Shown piece by piece: positions 34,514-45,255 of a stretch of DNA of 64,000 nucleotides (positions are counted from its first letter, which is position 1; every line of letters begins with the position of its first letter). The DNA comes from Mycolicibacter kumamotonensis. GTDB lineage: Bacteria; Actinomycetota; Actinomycetes; Mycobacteriales; Mycobacteriaceae. Under the pieces are notes generated by a model. It was not told where the DNA came from and made no database searches. It worked only from the letters and a program-made list of their open reading frames with translations. Both the position numbers and the translations under genes were made by a program. The DNA lies in the NCBI RefSeq assembly GCF_002086285.1, contig NZ_MVHU01000018.1:1-64000 (forward strand). The letters run 5' to 3'.

Positions 34514-34540
34514 TTGTCCACAGTTGGGGTTTCGTCCACA
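34514..34540 (+). promoter_or_regulatory. Two DnaA-box-like sites
   Basis: TTGTCCACA at 34514-34522 matches the DnaA box used by actinobacteria; TCGTCCACA at 34532-34540 differs by one base and lies 18 bases on. Both are in the 170-base gap between two divergent genes. Two boxes are too few for an origin; they could be a DnaA-regulated promoter or chance. Confidence 0.35.
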
Positions 34541-34603
34541 GCTACGGTGTCGTGCGGGGTGGTGATCGGCTGTGTTGTCGGGGTGGGTTTTTAGCGTCGG
34601 GGT

Positions 34604-35023
34604 ATGGCATTAGCACTGAGTGCGGTAGCGGCGCGGCAGCGGATCTGCGCGGCGTCGGATGCCATTGACGCCGCCCAGGAGGTGTTGCGTGAGACGTCTT
34701 CGGATCTGGTAGGCAATGTCTTTCGGGTTGAGGTTGCCGACCGGCTCGAGACTCAGGAGCGCATCAATCGCGGGCTGACGTACCGGATCTTCGGTGAGTT
34801 GGCTGACCCGCCCGACGGTCAGGGCTCCATCGCGGCGGCGCTTTACTTCGCCTGCGGGCCCGACCATACCGACGCCACCGAAGGAAGACAGCACACCACC
34901 GTCACCGAAACCGGCCGCCTGGGCTGGACCAACGGCACCAGCCCACCCCGGATCAACCACGCCCACCACCCCGAAGAACTCCTCCACGGCGACCCCGACC
35001 CACCCGAAGAAGACGTCGCCTGA
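34604..35023 (+). CDS. Hypothetical protein, 139 residues
   Basis: Not recognised. Mostly helical N-terminus (ALSAVAARQRICAASDAIDA), then VADRLETQERINRGLTYRIF, GSIAAALYFACGPDHTDATEG, and a hydrophilic end with RINHAHHPEELL and acidic DPDPPEEDVA. TAGCGT 6 nt before the ATG supports a leaderless start and a real gene. It has no signal peptide or membrane segment. It may be a shortened member of a larger mycobacterial family, but I cannot name one. Located in the accessory island. Confidence 0.6.
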   Translation: MALALSAVAARQRICAASDAIDAAQEVLRETSSDLVGNVFRVEVADRLETQERINRGLTYRIFGELADPPDGQGSIAAALYFACGPDHTDATEGRQHTTVTETGRLGWTNGTSPPRINHAHHPEELLHGDPDPPEEDVA

Positions 35024-35045
35024 GCCGCGAAACCACTGCGGCTCA
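35021..35045. terminator. Small hairpin joining two convergent stop codons
   Basis: TGAGCCGC (35021-35028) and GCGGCTCA (35038-35045) form a perfect 8-bp stem with a 9-nt loop. The two stop codons, TGA of the forward gene and TGA of the reverse thioesterase gene, are the outer ends of the stem. Confidence 0.5.
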
Positions 35046-35690
35046 ATCCATCCCGTCGCGCGCCCAGGCCGGCATGATGAACACGCCCTCGGCCTCCACG
35101 GTGACCCCGGAGGCATCGGCGATATGACCGCGGGCGTACGCCTTGATCCCTTCCCGGCGATACACCGAGGCTTCCGCGTGCAGCGGCCCCAGGGGCGTGC
35201 CGCGCAGGTACTTGACGGTGATCGTGCCGGTGAACAACGCCTTGGTCATTCCGTCGCTGGCCGCCTCACCCAGCACGTGGTCGAGCACCAAGGCACTCAC
35301 ACCGCCGTGGACCAGCGACGGCGGGCCCTCGTAGGCCGCGCCGAGGTGAAAATCGGACCAGCAGTGACCGTTCTCGCCGTGCTGGATCACCAGCGGCGGG
35401 GCGATCGGATTACGCAGACCGATCACGGCGTTACCCCACGCCAGCGGCCGCCCGTCGACGACGTAGCGCAGCCCTGGTGACTCACTGAGAATCCCGGCGC
35501 GCAGCCGATCGGTCAGCTGGCGCACCGCAGCGGTCACCTCCCCGACCGTGGTGTCGTCGGCCTGGGTGCGGATGGTGGCGTCGATCAGCTCACGCACCGC
35601 CTGCGCCAACGGTCCGTACTGCTGCAACAGCACGGCGCTCTCTTCGGCACTGATCGTGGGCACGTTCGAGCCCGGTCCGAGATCCACCAC
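35043..35690 (-). CDS. PaaI/THEM4-type hotdog thioesterase
   Basis: 215 residues. The C-terminal 130 residues are a hotdog fold with GPPSLVHGGVSALVLDHVLG, the active-site HGG...D pattern of PaaI-family acyl-CoA thioesterases, followed by TGTITVKYLRGTPLG. The N-terminal 80 residues are helical, as in THEM4-like actinobacterial members. Substrate unknown. GTG 35690 has AAGGAG 7 nt upstream. It is 12 bases downstream of glnE and may be read through from it. I recall no gene at this spot in M. tuberculosis. Confidence 0.85.
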   Translation of the reverse strand: MVDLGPGSNVPTISAEESAVLLQQYGPLAQAVRELIDATIRTQADDTTVGEVTAAVRQLTDRLRAGILSESPGLRYVVDGRPLAWGNAVIGLRNPIAPPLVIQHGENGHCWSDFHLGAAYEGPPSLVHGGVSALVLDHVLGEAASDGMTKALFTGTITVKYLRGTPLGPLHAEASVYRREGIKAYARGHIADASGVTVEAEGVFIMPAWARDGMD

Positions 35691-35702
35691 AGATGTTCTC
35701 CT

Positions 35703-38700
35703 TCAGTCTCCGAATACCTTGCGTGCCACGGCCTTCGCCCGCCGGGTCACGCGCAGGTAGTTGTCCAGGAATTCACCGCCGTCACCGCCGGGCCAGCCGG
35801 CGGCCACCGCGACCGCGTTGAGCGCCCGCCCCGGCCCGGGCAGCTGATCGGTGGGTTTGCCGCGAACCAACACCAGGGCGTTGCGCGCACGCGTTGCGGT
35901 CAGCCAGGCCTGCCGCAGCCGATCCACGTCGTCTTCCCCGAGTAGGCCGGCATCGGCGATGGCATCCAGGGTTTCCAGCGTCGAGGTGTTGTGCAGCGCC
36001 GGAAACCGGTGTGCGTGACGCAGCTGCAGCAGCTGCACGGTCCACTCGATGTCGGCCAGCCCGCCCCGGCCCAGCTTGGTGTGGGTGTTGGGGTCCGCTC
36101 CCCGCGGCAGCCGCTCGGCGTCGACACGCGCCTTGACCCGGCGGATCTCCCGCACCGCCTCGGCGGACACCCCGCCGGCCGGGTACCGGGTGTGGTCGAC
36201 CATCAGCAGGAACCGTTGGCCCAGATCCGCATCGCCGGCGACCCAGTGCGCCCGCAGCAGCGCCTGGATCTCCCACGGCTGCGCCCACTGGTCGTAATAG
36301 GCCTCGTAGGAGGCCAGGGTGCGCACCGGCGGGCCGTTGCGGCCCTCCGGGCGCAGGTTGATGTCGACCTGCAGCGGGGGGTCGACGCTGGCGGTGCCCA
36401 GCAGGGCCCGCACCTGTTCGGCGATCGTCGTCGCCCAGCGCACCGCGTCGGTGTCGCTGACTCCGTCGGCCGCCTCGCAGACGAACATCACGTCGGCGTC
36501 CGAGCCGTAACCGAGTTCGCGCCCGCCGAGCCGGCCCATGCCGATGACGGCGATGCGCGCCGGAGCCGACTCACCGTCGTCGTCCGGCAGGTTGACCCGG
36601 ATGATCGCGTCCAGGCTGGCCTGCAGCACCGCCACCCACACCGCGGTCAGCGCCTTGCAGACGTCGCGGACATCGAGCATGCCGAGCAGGTCCGCCGAGG
36701 CGATCCGGGCCAGTTCGTAGCGCCGCAGGCTGCGGGCGGCGGCGATCGCGCGGACCGGGTCGGAGTAGCGGGCCGCCGAGGCGATCAGCGCCCGCGCCAC
36801 CGCCTCCGGCTCGGAGTCGAGCAGTTTGGGCCCGGACGGGCCGTCACCATAGGCCTGGATGACATCGGGGGCCCGCATCAACAGTTCCGGGATGTAGGCC
36901 GAGGTGCCCAGCACCCGCATCAGCCGCTTGGCGACCGCGCTGCTGTCGCGCAGCGTCCTCAAATACCAGCGCTGCATGGCCAACGCCTCACTGAGCCGGC
37001 GGTAGGCCAGCAGACCGGCGTCGGGGTTGGGCGTGTCCGACAGCCAGTACAGCAGCTTGGGCAGCAACACCGTCTGCACCCGGCCGCGGCGGCCGCTCTG
37101 GTTGGTCAGCGCCGCCAGATGCGTCAGGGCGTTCTGCGGCGCCTCGTAGCCCAGCGCGGCCAGCTGGCGTTCGGCGGCGCCGGGCGTCAGGCCGCCAGCC
37201 AGCTCCAGGCCTGCGGGGCCGACCGCTTCCAGCAGCGGCTGATAGAACAGCTTGGCGTGCAGCCGCGACACCCGCAGGTTCTGGGCCTTGAGCTCCTCGC
37301 GCAGCACCCCCAGCGCGTCGTGGCGGCCGTCCGGCCGGATGTGGGCGGCCCGGGCCAGCCAGCGCAACGCCTCGTCGTCATCGGGCGGCGGCAGCATGTG
37401 GGTGCGCTTGAGCCGTTGTAGCTGCAGCCTGTGTTCGAGCAGCCGGAGGAATTCATACGACGCGGTCAGAGTCGCCGAATCCTCCCGGCCGATGTAGCCG
37501 CCGGCGCCCAGTGCGGCCAGGGCGTCGACGGTCGATGCCACGTGCAATGACTCGTCGCTGCGGCCGTGAACCAGCTGCAGCAGCTGCACGGCGAACTCCA
37601 CGTCGCGCAGCCCTCCGGCGCCGAGCTTGATCTCGCGGGCCCGGATCTCGGCGGGCACCAACTGCTCCACCCGGCGGCGCATCGCCTGCACGTCGGTGAC
37701 GAAATCCTCGCGCTCACAAGCGGTCCAGACCATGGGCAGCAGCGCGTCGACATAGGCTCGGCCCAGTTCGGCGTCACCGGCGGCGGGACGCGCCTTGAGC
37801 AGCGCCTGAAACTCCCAGGTCTTGGCCCACCGCTGGTAGTAGGCGATATGTGACTCCAGGGTCCGCACCAGCGCACCGTGCCGGCCCTCCGGCCGCAGCC
37901 CGGCATCCACTTCGAAGAACGCCTCACCGGCCACGCGCATCAGCTCGCCGGCGACGCGGCTGCTCACCGAATCGGCTTCCTCGGCGACGAAGATGACATC
38001 GACATCGCTGACGTAATTCAGTTCCCGCGCACCGCATTTGCCCATCGCGATAATCGCCAGGCGCGGCACGGCGGCGGTGTCGTCGGCACCGCACACCGTC
38101 TGCTCGGCCAATTGCAGCGCAGCCGCCAGCGCGGCGTCGGCCAGGTCGGCCAGGTGCGCCCCGACGGTCACGAAGGGAAGTTCCGGCAGACTCTCGACGG
38201 TCGGCGCCAGATCCAGCGCCGCCAGCACCAGCAGCCGGTCGCGGTACAGCGCCCGCAACCGCTCGACGTAGGCACCGTCGGTCGTCTCGGCGATGCACTC
38301 GGCGAACATGGCGCGCAGCGTTTCCGCCGACGGCAGGGTGAGCGTGTAACCGTCGGAGTCCGCCGGACTCGCCAGCAGTTTCCAGGACTGCGGGTGGCTG
38401 ATGAGGTGGTCCCCCAGTGCCAGTGAGGATCCCACCACCCCGAACAGCCGCCCGCGCAGGCCTCGATCGGACATCAGCGCCGCACTCAGTTCGGCCCAAT
38501 CGATTCCCGGCGTCTCAGAGAGCCGGACCAGGGTGCGCAGCGCGAGGTCGGCGTCGGGTGCTCGCGACAGCGCCCAGAGCACATCGACATGCCGTTGGGA
38601 GTAGGAGCTGTACCAACCCAGCTGGGTCAGTTCCGCCGCGGCGTATCTGTCGACCAGACCCAGCCGCCCGACGCTGGGCAGTTTGCGGCGCTGCGCTCCG

Positions 38701-38711
38701 GGGTAGGCCAC
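35703..38711 (-). CDS. glnE: Bifunctional glutamine synthetase adenylyltransferase/deadenylase
   Basis: Adds AMP to, and removes it from, the tyrosine of glutamine synthetase according to nitrogen status. 1002 residues in two related nucleotidyltransferase halves: the first has [16 protein letters not shown], the second [15 protein letters not shown], each with the G-S-D-x-D metal motif. Helical linkers and [18 protein letters not shown] support the call. GTG 38711 lies 12 bases after the glnA2 stop, so glnA2-glnE is an operon. Length and order match Rv2221c. Confidence 0.96.
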   Translation of the reverse strand: MAYPGAQRRKLPSVGRLGLVDRYAAAELTQLGWYSSYSQRHVDVLWALSRAPDADLALRTLVRLSETPGIDWAELSAALMSDRGLRGRLFGVVGSSLALGDHLISHPQSWKLLASPADSDGYTLTLPSAETLRAMFAECIAETTDGAYVERLRALYRDRLLVLAALDLAPTVESLPELPFVTVGAHLADLADAALAAALQLAEQTVCGADDTAAVPRLAIIAMGKCGARELNYVSDVDVIFVAEEADSVSSRVAGELMRVAGEAFFEVDAGLRPEGRHGALVRTLESHIAYYQRWAKTWEFQALLKARPAAGDAELGRAYVDALLPMVWTACEREDFVTDVQAMRRRVEQLVPAEIRAREIKLGAGGLRDVEFAVQLLQLVHGRSDESLHVASTVDALAALGAGGYIGREDSATLTASYEFLRLLEHRLQLQRLKRTHMLPPPDDDEALRWLARAAHIRPDGRHDALGVLREELKAQNLRVSRLHAKLFYQPLLEAVGPAGLELAGGLTPGAAERQLAALGYEAPQNALTHLAALTNQSGRRGRVQTVLLPKLLYWLSDTPNPDAGLLAYRRLSEALAMQRWYLRTLRDSSAVAKRLMRVLGTSAYIPELLMRAPDVIQAYGDGPSGPKLLDSEPEAVARALIASAARYSDPVRAIAAARSLRRYELARIASADLLGMLDVRDVCKALTAVWVAVLQASLDAIIRVNLPDDDGESAPARIAVIGMGRLGGRELGYGSDADVMFVCEAADGVSDTDAVRWATTIAEQVRALLGTASVDPPLQVDINLRPEGRNGPPVRTLASYEAYYDQWAQPWEIQALLRAHWVAGDADLGQRFLLMVDHTRYPAGGVSAEAVREIRRVKARVDAERLPRGADPNTHTKLGRGGLADIEWTVQLLQLRHAHRFPALHNTSTLETLDAIADAGLLGEDDVDRLRQAWLTATRARNALVLVRGKPTDQLPGPGRALNAVAVAAGWPGGDGGEFLDNYLRVTRRAKAVARKVFGD

Positions 38712-38723
38712 GACCGTCGCGGA

Positions 38724-40064
38724 TTAGAGCGCCAGGTAGTTTTGCAGCTCGTAGGGGGTCACGTGGCTGCGATAGTTCGCCCACTCCTGTCGCTTGTTGC
38801 GCAAGAAGAAATCGAAAACCTGCTCCCCCAACGCTTCTGCGACCAGCTCGGAGTTCTCCATCTCGCTCAGCGCGCGCTCTAAGGTGCCGGGAAGTTCCCG
38901 GTAGCCCATCGCCCGGCGCTCCTCGGGAGTCAACGCCCAGACGTTGTCCTCGGCCTCCGGGCCGAGCTCGTAGCCCTTCTCGACGCCGCGCAGGCCGGCG
39001 GCCAGCAGCACGGCGAACGTCAGGTAGGGGTTGCACGCCGAGTCCGGGCTGCGCACCTCGACGCGACGCGACGACGTCTTGTGCGGGCTGTACATCGGCA
39101 CCCGCACCAGCGCCGAGCGGTTGGACGCACCCCAGGACGCCGCGGTGGGCGCTTCCCCGCCGTGGATCAGCCGCTTGTAGGAGTTGACCCACTGGTTGGT
39201 GACGGCACTGATCTCGTTGGCGTGCTCGAGGATTCCGGCGATGAACGACTTGGCGGTCTTGGACAGCTGCAAGGGGTCGTCGGGGCTGTGGAAGGCGTTG
39301 ACCTCCCCCTCGAACAGGCTCATGTGGGTGTGCATGGCCGAGCCGGGGTACTCCCGGAACGGCTTGGGCATGAACGACGCCCGCACTCCTTCTTTGAGCG
39401 CGATCTCCTTGATCAGGTAGCGGAAGGTCATCACGTTGTCGGCCATCGACAGCGCGTCGGCGTAGCGCAGGTCGATCTCCTGCTGGCCCGGGGCGTTTTC
39501 GTGGTGGCTGTACTCCACCGAGATGCCCATGGTTTCCAGCGCGTCGATGGCGTGCCGGCGGAAGTTGGCGGCCGACCCGTGGATCGCCTGGTCGAAGTAG
39601 CCGGCGTCATCGGCCGGGACCGGTGTCGTCCCGTCGTAGGGGCCGGGCTCGAGCAGGAAGAACTCGATCTCGGGGTGCACGTAGCAGGCGAAGCCCAGCT
39701 CTCCGGCCTTGGCCAGTTGGCGGCGCAGCACGTGCCGCGACGATGCCCAGGCCGGGGAGCCGTCGGGCATGGTGATGTCGCAGAACATCCGCGCCGAGTA
39801 CTGCCGGCCGTTATCCGACGTCCACGGCAGCAGCTGGAAGGTGGACGGGTCGGGATGGGCGACCATGTCCGATTCGAAGACCCGGGCGAAGCCCTCAATC
39901 GCCGAGCCGTCGAAGCCCACGCCCTCTTCGAAGGCGCCCTCGAGCTCCGCCGGGGCGATCGCTACCGACTTCAGATATCCGAGGACATCGGTGAACCAGA
40001 GCCGGACGAAGCGGATGTCGCGTTCCTCCAGCGTGCGGAGCACGAACTCCTTCTGACGGTCCAT
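38724..40064 (-). CDS. glnA2: Glutamine synthetase, GlnA2 type
   Basis: Second GS-I-type enzyme, 446 residues as in Rv2222c. Has VGFDGSAIEGFAR, HPEIEFFLLEPG, SAMHTHMSLFEG and the RSALVRVPMY/RRVEVRSPDSACNP nucleotide and substrate blocks, but no equivalent of the adenylylation tyrosine motif of GlnA1, so it is probably not controlled by GlnE. The homologous GlnA2 of some actinobacteria has altered substrate use; not decidable here. ATG 40064 is fixed by TACGCT 7 nt upstream. Confidence 0.95.
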   Translation of the reverse strand: MDRQKEFVLRTLEERDIRFVRLWFTDVLGYLKSVAIAPAELEGAFEEGVGFDGSAIEGFARVFESDMVAHPDPSTFQLLPWTSDNGRQYSARMFCDITMPDGSPAWASSRHVLRRQLAKAGELGFACYVHPEIEFFLLEPGPYDGTTPVPADDAGYFDQAIHGSAANFRRHAIDALETMGISVEYSHHENAPGQQEIDLRYADALSMADNVMTFRYLIKEIALKEGVRASFMPKPFREYPGSAMHTHMSLFEGEVNAFHSPDDPLQLSKTAKSFIAGILEHANEISAVTNQWVNSYKRLIHGGEAPTAASWGASNRSALVRVPMYSPHKTSSRRVEVRSPDSACNPYLTFAVLLAAGLRGVEKGYELGPEAEDNVWALTPEERRAMGYRELPGTLERALSEMENSELVAEALGEQVFDFFLRNKRQEWANYRSHVTPYELQNYLAL

Positions 40065-40071
40065 ACCGCGA

Positions 40072-40077
40072 AGCGTA
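40072..40077 (-). promoter_or_regulatory. -10 element TACGCT of glnA2-glnE
   Basis: Reverse-strand TACGCT ends 7 bases before the glnA2 ATG; leaderless arrangement. Confidence 0.55.
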
Positions 40078-40084
40078 GCAGCGC

Positions 40085-41626
40085 TCAGCACTTCGCATCG
40101 TCTGGCGGCAATGTGCCGTCGACCAGGTAACGCGTGGCGTGACCGTCGACGCATTCGTTGCCCTGGAACACCACCGTGTGCTGAGTTCCGTTGAACGTCA
40201 GCAGTCCGCCCCGCAGCTGCTTGGCCAGGTCGACACCGGCCTGATACGGGGTCGCGGGATCCCGGGTGGTGGACACCACCATCGTCGGCGGCAGGTCGGG
40301 CACCGAGATGGTGTGCGGCTCGGTGGTCGGCGGCACCGGCCAGAACGCGCAGGTGCTCAGCGGCGCGTCACCGGTGAACTTTCCGTAACTCATGAACGGC
40401 GCCAGCTCACGCGAACGCCGGTCTTCGTCGATCACCTTGGCGCGGTCGGTGACCGGCGGCTGGTCGACACAGTTGACGGCCACCCGGGCGTCGGTGGCGT
40501 TGGTGTAGTGACCGTTGGCGTCGCGGCGCATGTACAGATCCGCCAGCCCCAGCATGATGTCGCCGCGTCCGTCGGCCAGATCCGACAGGCCGTCGTTGAG
40601 GTGCGTCCAGAACGTCGGCGAATACAGCGCCATGATGGTGCCGACAATCGCGTCGCTGTAGCTCAGCCCGCGCGGGTCCTTGGTCCTGGCGGGCTTGTCC
40701 ACCAGCGGGTCGACCAGGCTGTGGTAGACGTCGACGGCCTTGTCCGGGTCGGTGCCCAACGGGCATTCCGGTTCCTTGGCGCAGTCCGCCGCGAAGTCGT
40801 CGAACGCGCCCTGGAAGGCCTGCGCCTGGCGCAGGTCCTCCTCGATGGGGTCGGCGTTGGGGTCGACGGCGCCGTCGAGGATCATCGCGCGGACGTTCTG
40901 CGGGTAGGCCTCGGCGTAGGCCGCGCCGATCCGGGTGCCGTAGGAGTAGCCCAGATAGGTCAGCTTGTCGTCGCCCAGCCCGGCCCGGATCGCGTCGAGG
41001 TCGCGGGCGACGTTGACGGTGCCGACGTTGGCCAAGAACTCCTTGCCGGTCTTCTCCAGGCAGCGTGCGACGTATTCCTTGGTCTCGTTCTCGATGCGCT
41101 CCACGCCCGCGGGGCTGTAATCGACCTGGTTGAGGGCCCGCAGCCGGTCGTTCTCCTTGTCGGAGTTGCACCAGACCGCCGGCCGTGACGACGCCACCCC
41201 GCGCGGGTCGAATCCGACCAGGTCGAACCGCTCGCGGACCTTGCGCGGCAGGGTGGAGACCAGGCCGACCGCGGTTTCGATGCCGGACTCCCCCGGCCCG
41301 CCCGGATTGATCACCAGGGAGCCGATCTTGTCCTTGGTGGCCGGGAAGCGGATCATCGCCAGCCGGGCGACGTCGCCCTGCAGCTTGGAGTAGTCGACCG
41401 GCACCGCGATGAAGCCGCATTGGGCGTCGGCGGGCACCTTGATGTTGGTGTCGGCGGTGAACCGGCACTTGTCCCACTGGACCGGCTGTCCGAGCCGCGG
41501 CGCGGCCAGCACCGCATGGCCCGGAGTCATCCGGGTGCAACTGCCGACCGTCAGGACCACCACCGCGAATGCGAGGCAGGTCAGGGTGGTGCGCACGATC
41601 CTGTCGCGGCGGGTCGGCGGGGTCAT
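40085..41626 (-). CDS. caeA: Carboxylesterase A-like lipoprotein (alpha/beta hydrolase)
   Basis: Cell-envelope alpha/beta hydrolase, orthologue of Rv2224c (CaeA/Hip1), a serine esterase/protease linked to envelope lipids and GroEL2 cleavage in M. tuberculosis (established). 513 residues: signal peptide with a lipobox-like VGSC near residue 31, the oxyanion NPGGPGESG, the nucleophile elbow [11 protein letters not shown], and the catalytic His in [15 protein letters not shown] 41626 fits the signal peptide; a further ATG lies at 41644. Only one copy is present, whereas H37Rv has the pair Rv2223c/Rv2224c. Confidence 0.92.
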   Translation of the reverse strand: MTPPTRRDRIVRTTLTCLAFAVVVLTVGSCTRMTPGHAVLAAPRLGQPVQWDKCRFTADTNIKVPADAQCGFIAVPVDYSKLQGDVARLAMIRFPATKDKIGSLVINPGGPGESGIETAVGLVSTLPRKVRERFDLVGFDPRGVASSRPAVWCNSDKENDRLRALNQVDYSPAGVERIENETKEYVARCLEKTGKEFLANVGTVNVARDLDAIRAGLGDDKLTYLGYSYGTRIGAAYAEAYPQNVRAMILDGAVDPNADPIEEDLRQAQAFQGAFDDFAADCAKEPECPLGTDPDKAVDVYHSLVDPLVDKPARTKDPRGLSYSDAIVGTIMALYSPTFWTHLNDGLSDLADGRGDIMLGLADLYMRRDANGHYTNATDARVAVNCVDQPPVTDRAKVIDEDRRSRELAPFMSYGKFTGDAPLSTCAFWPVPPTTEPHTISVPDLPPTMVVSTTRDPATPYQAGVDLAKQLRGGLLTFNGTQHTVVFQGNECVDGHATRYLVDGTLPPDDAKC

Positions 41627-41870
41627 GACACCACATGCTGCCATGCACAGCTGGGCACACCCCGACATCAGGGCGCTCAGCGCGTGGCGTCGGGCCGTTC
41701 CTGCTGCCAGCGCGCCCCCGGGTGGGCGATCCGGGTGGGAGGGTGTGAGGAAATCCACTGCACCTGGTGGTTCAGCTGTTCGGCCGCAGGTGGCACACTG
41801 GCTGATGTCAGACGACCCGGGGACCCGGCTAAGGGCTTCGAGGATCGACCCGACCATTCAAGGGACAACG

Positions 41871-42722
41871 ATGTCTGAGCATGTTTATGGCGCTCCCAGC
41901 GATTCGAAGCCCGAAACCGCCCGCATAGCTCCTCAGACCCGCGTTCATCATCTGCAGCAGATGAAGGCCGAGGGCCGCAAGTGGGCGATGCTGACGGCCT
42001 ACGACTACTCCACTGCCCGCATCTTCGACGACGCTGGCATCCCGGTGCTGCTGGTCGGCGACTCGGCGGCCAACGTGGTCTATGGCTATGACAGCACGGT
42101 TCCGATCTCCATCGATGAGCTGATCCCGCTGGTGCGCGCGGTGGTGCGCGGTGCCCCGCATGCGCTGGTGGTCGCCGACCTGCCGTTCGGCTCCTATGAG
42201 GGCGGCCCGGCGGCGGCACTAGCCACCGCCACCCGGTTCATGAAGGAGGGCGGCGCGCACGCGGTCAAGCTGGAGGGCGGCGAGCGGGTGGCCGACCAGA
42301 TCGCGATGCTGACCGCGGCCGGTATCCCGGTGATGGCGCACATCGGGTTCACCCCGCAGAGCGTCAACACCCTGGGCGGTTTCCGGGTGCAGGGCCGTGG
42401 TGACGCCGCCGAGCAGACCATTCACGACGCGATCGCGGTGGCCGAGGCGGGAGCGTTCGCAGTGGTGATGGAGATGGTGCCGGCCGAGCTGGCCACCCAG
42501 ATCACCGGCAAGCTGACCATTCCCACCGTCGGGATCGGCGCCGGCCCCAACTGCGACGCCCAGGTTCTGGTGTGGCAGGACATGGCCGGGATGACCACCG
42601 GCAAGACCGCCCGGTTCGTCAAGCGCTTCGGCGAGGTGGGGGCTGAATTGCGCCGCGCCGCAGAGCAGTACGCCGCCGAGGTGGCGGCGGGCACCTTCCC
42701 CGCCGAAGAGCACTGCTTCTAG
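41871..42722 (+). CDS. panB: Ketopantoate hydroxymethyltransferase
   Basis: First committed step of pantothenate (CoA) synthesis. 283 residues. Blocks: [35 protein letters not shown] with the metal Asp, [24 protein letters not shown] and [21 protein letters not shown] lies 5 nt before ATG 41871. Divergent from caeA with 244 bases between them, in which I see no other feature. Confidence 0.96.
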   Translation: MSEHVYGAPSDSKPETARIAPQTRVHHLQQMKAEGRKWAMLTAYDYSTARIFDDAGIPVLLVGDSAANVVYGYDSTVPISIDELIPLVRAVVRGAPHALVVADLPFGSYEGGPAAALATATRFMKEGGAHAVKLEGGERVADQIAMLTAAGIPVMAHIGFTPQSVNTLGGFRVQGRGDAAEQTIHDAIAVAEAGAFAVVMEMVPAELATQITGKLTIPTVGIGAGPNCDAQVLVWQDMAGMTTGKTARFVKRFGEVGAELRRAAEQYAAEVAAGTFPAEEHCF

Positions 42723-42788
42723 AGCGCGCGTTCTGGTAACACCTGCTTCCCCCCGTCCGGACGGTCCGGATGTGACAGGCTAAACGCC

Positions 42789-44264
42789 GTGTCTGCAACC
42801 GCCCCGAGCACCTCTCGGTTTCGCGAGGTGGAGCGCAAGTTCGACGTTGACGCGTCGGCGATTTCACCGTCCTTCGAAGGCATCGCCGGGGTGGCCCACG
42901 TTCAGCTGTTGCCGGCGCATGACCTTGCGGCCGTGTACTTCGACACCCCCGGGCACGACTTGGCGGCCCGGCGGATCACCTTGCGTCGGCGCACGGGCGG
43001 TCCCGACGCCGGCTGGCACCTGAAGCTTCCTGCCGGGCCGGCGGCGCGCACCGAGGTGCGTGCACCGCTGGGCCCGGAAATTCCCGACGAACTGCTCGAC
43101 GTGGTGTTGGCGATCGTGCGGGATCGGCCGCTGGAACCCGTGGCACGAATCCAGACCGCCCGCAGTGTGGTGGTGTTGCGCGACGACCGGGGTGGGGTGC
43201 TGGCCGAGTTCTGTGACGATCAGGTCAGCGCGTCGGTCGAAGACCCGCAGGGCCTTCAAGCCGAACAGCACTGGCGGGAGTGGGAACTGGAACTGGGCTG
43301 CGGGGACCTCAAGCTGCTGGACCGGCTGAGCAACCGGCTGCTCGACACCGGCGCCAGGCCGGCCGGCCACGGCTCCAAACTGGCCAAGGTGCTCGGCGAC
43401 CCGGCGGTGCCCCCGCACCCGACCGATCGCCTGCATCGGGCGCTGGCCAAGCAGATCGAGCAACTGCTGGTCGCCGACCGTGCGGTGCGCGCCGACGCCG
43501 ACGACTCGGTTCATCAGATGCGGGTGACCATCCGGCGGATTCGCAGTCTGTTGCACGGCGAGGAGACGGCACACGCCGCGCTGCTGGGCGAACTACAGGA
43601 ATTGGGTGCGGTGCTCGGTGTTGCCCGCGATGCCGAAGTCCTGGCCCAGCGCTATCAGCAGGCACTCGACGAGCTGGCGCCAGAGCTGGTCCGCGGGCCG
43701 GTGGGCGAACGGCTGGTGGGCGGTTCGCTGCGCCGCTATCAGACGGGGCGGCGCCGTATCCTGGCCGCGCTGCGCTCCCCCAGGTACTTCCGGCTGCTCG
43801 ACGGCCTCGACGAGTTGGTCAGCGCCCCGGCGGCCGAGCGCTACGCCACGGTGGGCATCGCCTACCGGCGGTTGCGCAAGGCGGTGAAAGCCGCCAAGAA
43901 AGCCGCCGACCGCGACGCGGCGCTGCACCGGATCCGCAAGGCCGCCAAGCGGCTGCGCTACGCCGCCGCGGCCGCGAACAAGAAGAAGATCGCCAAGCGG
44001 GCGAAGACGATTCAGACCGTGCTCGGCGACCACCAGGACAGCGTGGTCAGCCGGGCGCATCTGGTTGTGCAGGCGGATGCCGCGGCGGCCGCCGGCGAGG
44101 ACACCTTCACCTACGGGCTGCTGTATGCCCGGGAGGCCGACCTGGCTGCGCGGAGCCGGACTGCGTTGCGGCCCGCACTGCGCAGGCTCAAGCGGGTGAT
44201 GTGGCCGAAACTGGAACCACCCCAGCCGAGGATCGGCGACGGTCTTCCTTTGCGGGGCAGCTAA
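42789..44264 (+). CDS. CYTH-CHAD domain protein (Rv2226-like)
   Basis: 491 residues. Residues about 1-200 form a CYTH (triphosphate tunnel) domain with the EVERKFDV opening and alternating charged strands (YFDTPGHDLAARRITLRRR). Residues about 215-485 form a CHAD domain with many basic/His positions (VHQMRVTIRRIRSLL, HRIRKAAKRLRYAA) thought to bind polyphosphate. The combination suggests triphosphate or polyphosphate metabolism; activity unproven. GTG 42789. Its TAA overlaps the stop of the convergent gene. Confidence 0.9.
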   Translation: MSATAPSTSRFREVERKFDVDASAISPSFEGIAGVAHVQLLPAHDLAAVYFDTPGHDLAARRITLRRRTGGPDAGWHLKLPAGPAARTEVRAPLGPEIPDELLDVVLAIVRDRPLEPVARIQTARSVVVLRDDRGGVLAEFCDDQVSASVEDPQGLQAEQHWREWELELGCGDLKLLDRLSNRLLDTGARPAGHGSKLAKVLGDPAVPPHPTDRLHRALAKQIEQLLVADRAVRADADDSVHQMRVTIRRIRSLLHGEETAHAALLGELQELGAVLGVARDAEVLAQRYQQALDELAPELVRGPVGERLVGGSLRRYQTGRRRILAALRSPRYFRLLDGLDELVSAPAAERYATVGIAYRRLRKAVKAAKKAADRDAALHRIRKAAKRLRYAAAAANKKKIAKRAKTIQTVLGDHQDSVVSRAHLVVQADAAAAAGEDTFTYGLLYAREADLAARSRTALRPALRRLKRVMWPKLEPPQPRIGDGLPLRGS

Positions 44265-44722
44265 TCAGCGGCGGATGTGCCCGCCAGTGCGTCCAGTAAC
44301 CGATCGATGAACCGGTCGGCGTGGCCCCGAATGCCGCCGTTGGAGTGTTGGGAGGTGTCGACCGCGGTCGGGCCTCCCGACGCGAAGCGCACCACCACCG
44401 CACGCCGGTAGGTCCGCTCCCCGAACGCGTCCGCCGAACCATAGGTGCTGACCTCGACCCCGATGACTTGGCTCAGCGGCCGGATCACCGCAGCCAGTTC
44501 CTGCTCCTCAGCAGCGTCTGCGATGTAGTCCAGTTGCCCGACCACCTGCTTGTCGATCCACACCAGACGGCACTGCTGATCCGGAAGGTTCTCACGGGCG
44601 AAACCGTCGACCGGCCAACGCCTCACCAGCCGGCCGATCTGCTCCACCACAATCCGGGGCGGGCGCGACCAGTCCGGGAACACGTCCCTGGCGATCTGCC
44701 GAAGACGTTCTTCGCTCGTCAT
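44261..44722 (-). CDS. Hypothetical protein, 153 residues
   Basis: Unrecognised soluble protein. Begins SEERLRQIARDVFPDW, then PPRIVVEQIGRLVRRWPVDG, a strand-rich middle (LVWIDKQVVGQLDYI) and a C-terminal helix (HADRFIDRLLDALAG). No cysteine motif or signal peptide. ATG 44722 has TAATTT 7 nt upstream, a good leaderless signal that supports this short start. It lies between the CYTH-CHAD gene and rnpB. Confidence 0.68.
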   Translation of the reverse strand: MTSEERLRQIARDVFPDWSRPPRIVVEQIGRLVRRWPVDGFARENLPDQQCRLVWIDKQVVGQLDYIADAAEEQELAAVIRPLSQVIGVEVSTYGSADAFGERTYRRAVVVRFASGGPTAVDTSQHSNGGIRGHADRFIDRLLDALAGTSAAD

Positions 44723-44729
44723 GGACGAC

Positions 44730-44735
44730 AAATTA
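44730..44735 (-). promoter_or_regulatory. -10 element TAATTT of 153-residue gene
   Basis: Reverse-strand TAATTT ends 7 bases before ATG 44722. Confidence 0.5.
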
Positions 44736-44828
44736 ATCCCCATTTGCCCCGAGTGCGCCGCGGCGTGGCGGTGATCACCTCGCGGGCCTCGTTTCACACG
44801 CAGCGCGCCAGTGCCGCCCGGTGCGTGG

Positions 44829-45220
<392 letters not shown>

Positions 45221-45255
45221 GCTGTTCACGGTACTACGCGAGGCGCTGCGACGCC

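Noticed and set aside
34514..34540. Secondary replication origin
   Set aside because: Only two DnaA-like boxes and no AT-rich unwinding region; kept only as a possible regulatory site.
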